NCBI RefSeq assembly: GCF_004364575.1
Contig: NZ_SOAG01000003.1
Coordinates: 95,423 to 159,422 of the forward strand
Direction: 5' to 3'
Length of the DNA stretch: 64,000 nucleotides
DNA from: Myroides indicus
GTDB taxonomy: Bacteria; Bacteroidota; Bacteroidia; Flavobacteriales; Flavobacteriaceae
Part shown: piece after piece, positions 57,352-64,000 of the stretch
How the letters are laid out: each line of letters starts with the position of its first letter
Position numbering within the stretch: the stretch's first letter is position 1
The notes under the pieces: generated by a model
What the model was told of the DNA's origin: nothing
What the model saw: only the letters and a program-made list of their open reading frames with translations
Database searches by the model: none
Program-made: the position numbers and the translations under genes

Positions 57352-59307
57352 ATGATGATAAAAATTACATTACCAGACGGTTCAGTGAAAGAGTTTGCTT
57401 CAGGCAGTACTCCTTTTGATGTGGCTAAATCCATTAGTGAAGGGTTAGCTCGAAATATAATTTCAGCAAACTTTAACGGAACAACCATTGAAACCACTAC
57501 TCCTCTGACCCAAGATGGTAGTTTAATTTTATACACGTGGAATGATGCAGAAGGGAAAAAAGCATTTTGGCACTCCACTTCTCACGTCATGGCTCAAGCT
57601 TTACAGGAGCTTTATCCCGGAATCAAATTGACAATAGGACCTGCGATTGAAAATGGATTTTACTACGATGTAGATTTTGTAAATCACAAAGTCAGTGATG
57701 CTGATTTCAAAAAAATAGAAGATAAAGTTTTAGAAATAGCACGAGGCAAGCACGATTTTAAAATACGTTCCGCATCCAAAGCAGAAGCTTTAGAATTTTA
57801 TAAAAAAGAAGAAAATCCGTATAAAGTAGAATTAATTGAAAATCTCGAAGACGGCACAATTACGTTTTGCGATCATGATAGCTTTACCGATTTATGCAGA
57901 GGCGGACACATTCCTAATACAGGAATAATCAAAGCTTTTAAAGTTTTATCCGTGGCAGGAGCCTATTGGAGAGGAGATGAAAAAAACAAACAATTAACAC
58001 GCGTTTATGGTATCTCCTTTCCAAAACAAAAAGATTTAACAGAATATTTAGCTCTGATTGAAGAAGCTAAAAAACGTGATCATCGTAAATTAGGTAAAGA
58101 GCTGGATTTGTTTACTTTTTCTCAAAAAGTAGGACAAGGATTGCCTTTATGGCTTCCAAAAGGTGCTGCTTTAAGAGATCGATTAGAGCAATTTTTGCGT
58201 AAAGCACAGAAAAAAGCAGGGTATGAACAGGTGGTTACACCACACATCGGACAAAAAGAGTTATATGTAACCTCTGGGCATTATGCTAAATATGGAGCCG
58301 ACAGTTTTCAGCCAATTCACACACCGGTTGAAGGTGAAGAATTTTTATTGAAGCCGATGAACTGCCCGCATCACTGCGAAATTTATAATGCAAAACCGTG
58401 GTCTTACAAAGATCTGCCGAAGCGGTTTGCTGAATTCGGAACAGTATACCGGTATGAGCAATCGGGTGAATTACACGGATTAACAAGAGTAAGAGGCTTT
58501 ACCCAGGATGATGCACATATTTTTTGTACTCCCGATCAGTTGGATGAAGAATTTAAAAAGGTCATTGATCTTGTTTTATATGTATTTGGTTCTCTTGGAT
58601 TTGAAAACTTTACTGCTCAAGTTTCGGTTCGTGACCTAAACAATCCTGATAAATATATCGGATCAGTTGAAAATTGGGAAAAAGCAGAGCAAGCCATCAT
58701 AAATGCAGCAAAAGATAAAGGTTTAAACTATATAATTGAAAGCGGAGAAGCAGCTTTTTACGGACCTAAACTTGACTTTATGGTTAAAGATGCTTTGGGT
58801 AGAAGCTGGCAATTAGGAACCATACAGGTAGATTATAATCTGCCGGAACGTTTTGAACTTAGTTACAAAGGGTCAGATAATGAATTACACCGTCCGGTAA
58901 TGATTCATAGAGCCCCATTTGGCTCTATGGAGCGTTTTATCGCTATTTTACTAGAACACACCGGTGGAAATTTCCCGCTTTGGCTGATGCCGGAACAAGC
59001 TATTATCTTGTCTCTGAGTGAGAAATATGAAAAATATGCGAAAAAAGTTTTAGATTTGCTAGAAAATAGCGAAATTCGCGCGTTGATTGACAACAGAAAT
59101 GAAACTATCGGAAAAAAAATCCGAGAAGCTGAAGTTCAAAAACTTCCCTATATGCTGATTCTTGGTGAAGAGGAAGAGAAAAACGGCATGGTTTCTGTTA
59201 GAAAACACGGAGATTCCGGAAAATCAAACCAAACAATGAAAGTAGAAGATTTCATTGCAATAATTAATAACGAAATTAAAAACTCAACCAAACAATTTGG
59301 AGAGTAA
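57352..59307 (+). CDS. thrS: threonyl-tRNA synthetase
   Basis: A 651-residue class II synthetase: TGS domain ([20 protein letters not shown]), editing domain ([27 protein letters not shown]), the catalytic domain ([10 protein letters not shown], motif 2 [20 protein letters not shown], motif 3 [11 protein letters not shown]) and the anticodon-binding end. It charges tRNA-Thr. It starts the conserved thrS-infC-rpmI-rplT operon. Confidence 0.97.
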   Translation: MMIKITLPDGSVKEFASGSTPFDVAKSISEGLARNIISANFNGTTIETTTPLTQDGSLILYTWNDAEGKKAFWHSTSHVMAQALQELYPGIKLTIGPAIENGFYYDVDFVNHKVSDADFKKIEDKVLEIARGKHDFKIRSASKAEALEFYKKEENPYKVELIENLEDGTITFCDHDSFTDLCRGGHIPNTGIIKAFKVLSVAGAYWRGDEKNKQLTRVYGISFPKQKDLTEYLALIEEAKKRDHRKLGKELDLFTFSQKVGQGLPLWLPKGAALRDRLEQFLRKAQKKAGYEQVVTPHIGQKELYVTSGHYAKYGADSFQPIHTPVEGEEFLLKPMNCPHHCEIYNAKPWSYKDLPKRFAEFGTVYRYEQSGELHGLTRVRGFTQDDAHIFCTPDQLDEEFKKVIDLVLYVFGSLGFENFTAQVSVRDLNNPDKYIGSVENWEKAEQAIINAAKDKGLNYIIESGEAAFYGPKLDFMVKDALGRSWQLGTIQVDYNLPERFELSYKGSDNELHRPVMIHRAPFGSMERFIAILLEHTGGNFPLWLMPEQAIILSLSEKYEKYAKKVLDLLENSEIRALIDNRNETIGKKIREAEVQKLPYMLILGEEEEKNGMVSVRKHGDSGKSNQTMKVEDFIAIINNEIKNSTKQFGE

Positions 59308-59311
59308 AAAA

Positions 59312-59350
59312 ATGTATAACCGCTTGATAAAACAAGCAAAAAACTTTTAA
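59312..59350 (+). other. 12-codon mini-ORF between thrS and infC
   Basis: ATG TAT AAC CGC TTG ATA and so on, ending in TAA at 59348-59350. A GGAG overlaps the thrS stop seven to ten bases upstream, and the mini-ORF stops four bases before the infC ATA. It may feed ribosomes into infC by coupling. Coding reality is not proven; the GGAG is the best Shine-Dalgarno in the area. Confidence 0.35.
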
Positions 59351-59354
59351 AGCC

Positions 59355-59909
59355 ATAGCAATAAGACAAAAAAGAGGTTATAAACCTCGCGAAGAAAAAA
59401 AAGATGCGCATAGAATTAATAATGCCATTCGTGTTCCTGAAGTTCGACTTGTAGGAGATAATGTTGAAATTGGTGTATATAAGCTTGCAGACGCTATGCG
59501 TATTGCTGAAGCACAAGAATTAGATTTAGTGGAAATTTCACCCAATGCTGAACCACCCGTTTGTAAAGTAATCGATTATAAAAAATTCCTTTATGAACAG
59601 AAAAAGCGCGAAAAAATATTAAAAGCCAAATCTACACAAATCACCGTTAAAGAAATTCGCTTTGGTCCGCAAACAGATGAACACGACTATGAGTTTAAAA
59701 AGAAAAATGCTATAAAATTTTTAAATGAAGGATCAAAATTAAAAGCATTTGTATTTTTTAAAGGTCGTTCAATTATCTATAAAGATCAAGGGCAGATTTT
59801 ATTGTTAAGACTAGCTCAGGATTTAGAAGAATATGGAAAAGTTGAATCTATGCCTGTATTAGAAGGAAAGCGTATGACTATGTTTATCGCTCCTAAAAAG
59901 AAAAAGTAA
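59355..59909 (+). CDS. infC: translation initiation factor IF-3, non-ATG start
   Basis: A 184-residue IF-3. The N-terminal domain ([46 protein letters not shown]) is in frame from an ATA at 59355, with no ATG or GTG before it. The C-terminal domain ([19 protein letters not shown]) follows. The first in-frame ATG (59493) would delete a third of the protein. Use of a poor start codon is known for infC (AUU in E. coli), where IF-3 rejects it and so controls its own level. Confidence 0.9.
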   Translation: MAIRQKRGYKPREEKKDAHRINNAIRVPEVRLVGDNVEIGVYKLADAMRIAEAQELDLVEISPNAEPPVCKVIDYKKFLYEQKKREKILKAKSTQITVKEIRFGPQTDEHDYEFKKKNAIKFLNEGSKLKAFVFFKGRSIIYKDQGQILLLRLAQDLEEYGKVESMPVLEGKRMTMFIAPKKKK

Positions 59910-59969
59910 CCCTTTTACAAGGAAAAAATATTATTAAGTAAGATAATCACTAATAACTAGGAAATTAAG

Positions 59970-60167
59970 ATGCCTAAAATGAAAACAAAATCCAGTGCTA
60001 AAAAACGTTTTAAACTTACTGGTTCTGGAAAAATCAAAAGAAAGCACGCTTTCAAAAGTCACATTTTGACTAAAAAATCTAAAAAGCGTAAATTAGCTTT
60101 AACACATTCTACTTTAGTATCTAAAGCAGACGAAGCTAACATTAAAGATCAATTGAGATTAATCTAA
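59970..60167 (+). CDS. rpmI: 50S ribosomal protein L35
   Basis: A 65-residue basic protein ([31 protein letters not shown]) of the L35 family, in the usual place after infC. It belongs to the large ribosomal subunit. Confidence 0.97.
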   Translation: MPKMKTKSSAKKRFKLTGSGKIKRKHAFKSHILTKKSKKRKLALTHSTLVSKADEANIKDQLRLI

Positions 60168-60266
60168 AAATTGATCCGGTTAAAACTATTTAATAACCCT
60201 GGAGTGGTGCAATAAAATTTTGAGAAGAGTTTGAAAAAACCGCCCACTACAAAAAAATAAAAAAAT

Positions 60267-60611
60267 ATGGCAAGATCAGTAAACTCAGTAGCTTCAAGAG
60301 CAAGAAGAAAAAGAATCTTGAAGCAAGCCAAAGGTTACTTTGGAAGACGTAAAAATGTTTGGACAGTAGCTAAAAATGCGGTAGAAAAAGCAATGCAATA
60401 TGCTTACCGCGACAGAAAGCAAAAAAAGAGAAATTTCCGTTCACTTTGGATTATGCGTATTAACGCAGGAGCCAGATTACACGGACTTAGCTATTCTCAG
60501 TTCATGGGTAAATTAAAAGCTAATAATATTGAATTGAACCGTAAAGTTCTTGCAGATTTAGCAATGAATCACCCAGAAGCTTTTGCAGCTATCGTAAACA
60601 AAGTAAAATAA
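60267..60611 (+). CDS. rplT: 50S ribosomal protein L20
   Basis: A 114-residue L20 ([53 protein letters not shown]). It helps assemble 23S rRNA early, and in other bacteria also represses this operon by binding its mRNA. A 99-bp gap after rpmI could hold such a site, but I see no clear mimic of its rRNA target. Confidence 0.97.
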   Translation: MARSVNSVASRARRKRILKQAKGYFGRRKNVWTVAKNAVEKAMQYAYRDRKQKKRNFRSLWIMRINAGARLHGLSYSQFMGKLKANNIELNRKVLADLAMNHPEAFAAIVNKVK

Positions 60612-60652
60612 AAACATTATTATTGTCTAATACGATTTTTCTTACTTAATAT

Positions 60653-60686
60653 AAAAAAAGACCGTTAAATTGATAACGGTCTTTTT
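60653..60686 (+). terminator. terminator of the thrS operon
   Basis: AAAAAGACCGTTA and TAACGGTCTTTTT form a stem around AATTGA, 42 bp after the rplT stop. Confidence 0.85.
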
Positions 60687-60717
60687 GATTTTGTATAAGA
60701 GGCAAAAGATTATTTAA

Positions 60718-62583
60718 CTATTTATCCACAGTTAAAAGATTATTTTTTACTCTGTGATTAAAAGACTGGATATAAGCTTTCAGGAAACTTTCCATTTCTT
60801 TTACTTTTTCGGGTTCTGTATTTTTTAGATTAGTTTTAAGTTCGGGATCCTTTTTCCAGTTATATAGTCCCATAGTATTCTTTCCGTCAAAGGCAAGGTA
60901 ATAATCCCCTTGTTCATAGTTATAAATATTGTCGAGATAATTTACTACAAAGTCATTTTCTGATTTATAAGATTTCCCATAACTAATTATTTGTGTAGTA
61001 ATCTGTAAATAATCCATCAAACTAGGTAAAATATCAATCTGCTGAAAATTTTTCTCTACTTTTTTAACAGGAATTGATTCATCTCCGGGAGTTAAAAATA
61101 AAATCGGGATTCTAAATTTTCCTACATTGGTTTTCCAATGTTCTTCCTGTGGTTCGGATGATGTATGATCTGCGGTGATGATAAAAATAGTATTGTTGTA
61201 CCAATCTTTTGTTTTGGCTGTTTCAAAAAACTTTTTGAGCGAATAATCTGTATAAGCAATAGATTCGTGGATATCTGCAACGCCTTTTGGAAATTTATTT
61301 TTGTACTTATTGGGTATGGTATAAGGGGCATGGGAAGAAATAGTAAAAAGAGTTGCAAAAAAAGGTTTGGAAAAATCATCTAGCCTTTTACTGAAAAACT
61401 GCATAAATTCTTCATCGAATATTCCCCATGAACCATCAAAAGCTTCCGGACCTTCGTATTCATTTTTGCCATAATATTCTTTAAATCCCGCAACATTAGC
61501 ATACTGATCAAAGTTTTGACTGCCATTAAATGCTCCGTGAAAAAAAGCAGTATGATATCCATTACTATTCAGTATTTTAGGAAGCGGATATACATCGTTT
61601 AAGGCATAGCTTGAAGTAATGTAAGTTCTGTTCATTAAACTTGGAATACTTGAAATTGCAGAAGGTACAGCATCTATAGAAACTTTTCCGTTAGCAAAAC
61701 CATTCTCAAAAAAATAACTGTTTAATGCAAGCGAATCCATAAAAGGTGTAAGTCCTCGGTGCATATTTTCTCGACCAAAGCTTTCTACAATAAGCAAAAC
61801 GACATTTTTATTATTAATACTGTCATATTTAAAAGTCTGAACAGGGTTAAAAATAGTCAACAACTCTTCATCCTTAAAAAAATGCACATCTTCCAAAACT
61901 TCATTTTTTCCTGCTGTCTTCAGAACTGAAAAAGGAGTATTTAAAACTAAAGCTGTGTTTTTTAGCCCACCGTATTGAGCCGCATCTACTAATCTTAGAG
62001 GTTTAGGCTGAAAACCACCCCGTCCTAAAATAAGCATGACAGTAGCCAATAATAGGGCAAAAAATAAACCTCCGAATGAAAATCTACTGTAAATAATCTT
62101 ATAGTTAATTTTGCGATATAACAGCCAAAATAGAATAAAAGAAAAAAACATAAATAGAGGAATCCACCAGTAGTTTACAATATACGATTTCAGTAAGCCC
62201 GGAAGTTCTTGCTCCATTCCAGAAGCAGTAATAAAAGCGTAGGTACTCCGTCTTCCTATAAATTTAAAATACTCATAATCCACATAATTTAAACATAAGA
62301 TAATGATATTTGTTATAAAAAAACTATAATAAAGAAACTTTTGATATCCTTTTTGAGTTTGAAAATTACCAGGAACCAAATGTAAAAGAGCAAATAAAAT
62401 ATTGACATAGCCTAAAGCAGATAAATCAAAACGCACTCCTCCCAAAAAAGTTTTAAAACTCCATGTATCCAGTAAATGTGAATTATAAAAATAAAAACCA
62501 ACTCTGCATAATTGGTAAAATAAAAAGACAAGCAAAAATCTCTTTAAAAACAAGAGGAGATTTTGTGAGTAAATCTTCTTCAT
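60718..62583 (-). CDS. LTA-synthase-like sulfatase membrane protein
   Basis: A 621-residue protein with about five N-terminal membrane helices (residues 10-190) and a periplasmic alkaline-phosphatase/sulfatase domain (about 255-560). VVLLIVESFGRENM is the first metal block, NGKVSIDAVPSA holds the expected nucleophile region (Ser rather than Thr), and FIITADHTSSEP the last metal block. Gram-negative relatives move phospho-groups such as phosphoglycerol or phosphoethanolamine onto surface lipids or glycans. The exact substrate is unknown. Confidence 0.85.
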   Translation of the reverse strand: MKKIYSQNLLLFLKRFLLVFLFYQLCRVGFYFYNSHLLDTWSFKTFLGGVRFDLSALGYVNILFALLHLVPGNFQTQKGYQKFLYYSFFITNIIILCLNYVDYEYFKFIGRRSTYAFITASGMEQELPGLLKSYIVNYWWIPLFMFFSFILFWLLYRKINYKIIYSRFSFGGLFFALLLATVMLILGRGGFQPKPLRLVDAAQYGGLKNTALVLNTPFSVLKTAGKNEVLEDVHFFKDEELLTIFNPVQTFKYDSINNKNVVLLIVESFGRENMHRGLTPFMDSLALNSYFFENGFANGKVSIDAVPSAISSIPSLMNRTYITSSYALNDVYPLPKILNSNGYHTAFFHGAFNGSQNFDQYANVAGFKEYYGKNEYEGPEAFDGSWGIFDEEFMQFFSKRLDDFSKPFFATLFTISSHAPYTIPNKYKNKFPKGVADIHESIAYTDYSLKKFFETAKTKDWYNNTIFIITADHTSSEPQEEHWKTNVGKFRIPILFLTPGDESIPVKKVEKNFQQIDILPSLMDYLQITTQIISYGKSYKSENDFVVNYLDNIYNYEQGDYYLAFDGKNTMGLYNWKKDPELKTNLKNTEPEKVKEMESFLKAYIQSFNHRVKNNLLTVDK

Positions 62584-62612
62584 ATAAAGTTTTGATTAAT
62601 AAGGATAAAATA

Positions 62613-62640
62613 AAAAACAGAATTTTTAATTCTGTTTTTT
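62613..62640 (-). terminator. terminator of dapD
   Basis: AAAACAGAATT and AATTCTGTTTT form a stem with A/T flanks, 13 bp past the dapD stop. Confidence 0.75.
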
Positions 62641-62652
62641 GTTTTTTACAGA

Positions 62653-63468
62653 TTATACAGCCACATTATGTTCTCTTAATGCATCGTTTAAAGAGGTTTT
62701 TTTGTCTGTAGATTCTTTTCTTTTTCCTATAATCAGAGCACAAGGAACTTGATATTCTCCTGCAGGAAATTTTTTAGTATAACTTCCAGGGATAACTACA
62801 CTTCTGGAAGGTACTCTGCCCTTAAGTTCTATAGGTTTGTCGCCTGTAACATCAATAATTTTAGTAGATGCAGTTAAAACAACATTTGCTCCTAAAACAG
62901 CCTCTTTTTCTACATGAACTCCTTCTACCACAATACAGCGTGAACCAACAAAAACATTGTCTTCAATAATTACAGGAGCTGCTTGCAGAGGTTCCAAAAC
63001 TCCCCCTATTCCAACTCCTCCTGATAAATGAACATTTTTTCCAATTTGCGCACATGAGCCAACTGTTGCCCAGGTATCTACCATAGTTCCTTCATCAACA
63101 TAAGCTCCTATATTTACATAAGAAGGCATTAGAATAACTCCTGAAGAAATATAAGCACCATGACGAGCAACTGCATTAGGAACAACGCGAACACCTTTTT
63201 CTGCATAATTTTTCTTTAAAGGCATTTTATCGTGATATTCAAAAATTCCAATTTCCTGCGTTTCCATCTTTTGAATAGGAAAATACATAACTACGGCTTT
63301 TTTTATCCATTCGTTTACTTTCCATCCATTTTCTGTTGGTTCTGCAACACGCAATTTCCCTGAGTCAATCAGTTCTATAATTTCGCGAATAGCTGATTGA
63401 GTATTGCTTTTTTGAAGTAAAGAACGGTCGTTCCACGCTTTTTCAATAGTTTCTTGTAAATTATTCAT
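62653..63468 (-). CDS. dapD: tetrahydrodipicolinate N-succinyltransferase
   Basis: A 271-residue enzyme with a left-handed beta-helix made of hexapeptide repeats (VNIGAYVDEGTMVDTWATVG, HLSGGVGIGGVLEPLQ, IIEDNVFVGSRCIVV). It transfers succinyl from succinyl-CoA to tetrahydrodipicolinate in the diaminopimelate/lysine pathway. Length and motifs are normal. Confidence 0.96.
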   Translation of the reverse strand: MNNLQETIEKAWNDRSLLQKSNTQSAIREIIELIDSGKLRVAEPTENGWKVNEWIKKAVVMYFPIQKMETQEIGIFEYHDKMPLKKNYAEKGVRVVPNAVARHGAYISSGVILMPSYVNIGAYVDEGTMVDTWATVGSCAQIGKNVHLSGGVGIGGVLEPLQAAPVIIEDNVFVGSRCIVVEGVHVEKEAVLGANVVLTASTKIIDVTGDKPIELKGRVPSRSVVIPGSYTKKFPAGEYQVPCALIIGKRKESTDKKTSLNDALREHNVAV

Positions 63469-63637
63469 TCCTATGAATTAATATAAATTAGTTATTTGTT
63501 TATTTAAGGATAGCTTCAAACATGACTTTGCAGACAAATATATGAAAAAGTTATTTAGATAATAGTTCGCTTATAACAAATATAAAAGCACAGGATTCTT
63601 TACTAAAAGTATATATTCAAAAGCCAATAAGAATAAA

Positions 63638-63667
63638 AAAGCTATCCTCTGAGGAGAATAACTTTTT
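63638..63667 (-). terminator. terminator of the PorP/SprF-like gene
   Basis: An imperfect hairpin with arms AAAAAGCTATCCTC and GAGAATAACTTTTTT; it lies about 30 bp after the stop. Confidence 0.5.
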
Positions 63668-63697
63668 TATGAAAGCAAGCGATAGCAACATTATATT

Positions 63698-64000
63698 TTA
63701 AAAATATCTCGAAGAACTCGATACTCTTTTCGAGAAAAACAAATCGTAAAGCAGAATAAACTCATGCGATCCCTTGGCTTCTCTTCGGATATCCGAAGTG
63801 ATGTAATCATAGGCATAACCGATTCTAAGGCTCTTGGTAATCCTGTAATTCAGCATACCGCCTATGGCGTCATCTTTTCGGTAAGTTATTCCGCCTTCCA
63901 ACTTATTGGCATACATCGCATTTAAGCTAACATCAAATGACATCGGTGCATTAAAACCGTATTTAACCATTGCCGAAGGTTTTAGCTTCCAGTCTCTGTC
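63698..64000 (-). CDS. PorP/SprF-family membrane protein, partial (5' end off window)
   Basis: Only the last 100 residues are in the window; the frame runs on past 64000. KLKPSAMVKYGFNAPMSFDV, GGITYRKDDAIGGMLNYRIT and RIGYAYDYITSDI with the end SHEFILLYDL are the barrel strands and C-terminal motif of the type IX secretion system PorP/SprF membrane proteins. Those proteins hold adhesin or effector partners at the surface. The partner gene is expected upstream, outside the window. Confidence 0.85.
   Translation of the reverse strand, partial: DRDWKLKPSAMVKYGFNAPMSFDVSLNAMYANKLEGGITYRKDDAIGGMLNYRITKSLRIGYAYDYITSDIRREAKGSHEFILLYDLFFSKRVSSSSRYF

Noticed and set aside
59496..59909. A short IF-3 starting at the internal ATG
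   Set aside because: It would remove the N-terminal domain, which is clearly encoded in frame back to 59355.
60168..60266. L20-binding autoregulatory leader between rpmI and rplT
   Set aside because: I could not build a convincing copy of the L20 target from the 99 bp; left unannotated.

Overview
The window is chromosomal DNA from a low-GC member of the Bacteroidota, most likely the family Flavobacteriaceae (Flavobacterium-like; the species cannot be fixed from sequence alone). The evidence is AT-rich DNA, promoters with the Bacteroidetes -7 box TAnnTTTG and few Shine-Dalgarno sites, a tmRNA tag of GEENYALAA, a PorP/SprF-like protein, bacillithiol and menaquinone genes, M28/S9/M48 exported peptidases and surface-lipoprotein signals of the C-S-S-S-D-D type.

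Layout. 1-8.2 kb: an acetyltransferase, a glycosyltransferase, and a three-gene heavy-metal RND efflux operon (TolC-like, adaptor, pump), then a LuxR regulator facing it. 8.3-15.1 kb, all on the minus strand: the accessory heart of the window. A TPR histidine kinase and LuxR-type response regulator are followed by a probable small RNA, four tandem lipoprotein genes, an outer-membrane barrel gene broken by a GATA microsatellite, and a zinc-ribbon protein. 15.3-25 kb: amino-acid permease, MazG, DUF5606-type protein, peptide deformylase, glycosyltransferase 2, small exported protein, FUSC transporter, LYS1-like dehydrogenase. 25.1-25.5 kb: tmRNA. 25.9-26.3 kb: IS3-family remnant. 26.3-36 kb: DoxX/SDR pair, DPP IV-type peptidase, M48 peptidase, tRNA-Ala, transaldolase-like enzyme, SDR, M28 peptidase. 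36-45.4 kb: second IS3-like scar, two identical tRNA-His genes, bshB1, isochorismate synthase and hotdog thioesterase, tsaC-cca-ctaA, ABC-F protein, thioredoxin-fold lipoprotein. 45.4-64 kb: IS256-type remnant, dnaK, lpd, PLP enzyme, lipid kinase, rhodanese, thiamine pyrophosphokinase, outer-membrane barrel, pncA, rocD, the thrS-infC-rpmI-rplT operon, an LTA-synthase-like sulfatase, dapD and a truncated PorP/SprF gene.

Main new observation. A perfect 18-bp palindrome ATACCC-N6-GGGTAT occurs four times (8715, 12240, 12436, 21110). Each copy lies 22, 22, 22 and 23 bp upstream of a Bacteroidetes -7 box. The promoters so marked drive a zinc-ribbon protein, the lipoprotein operon, a probable ~105-nt terminator-ended small RNA, and a small exported protein. 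This looks like an undescribed local envelope regulon, and the adjacent TPR kinase/LuxR regulator pair is the obvious candidate controller (inference). Its output includes lipoproteins with near-identical 5' modules but different mature parts, and a microsatellite-bearing barrel gene that may be phase-variable or a decaying pseudogene.
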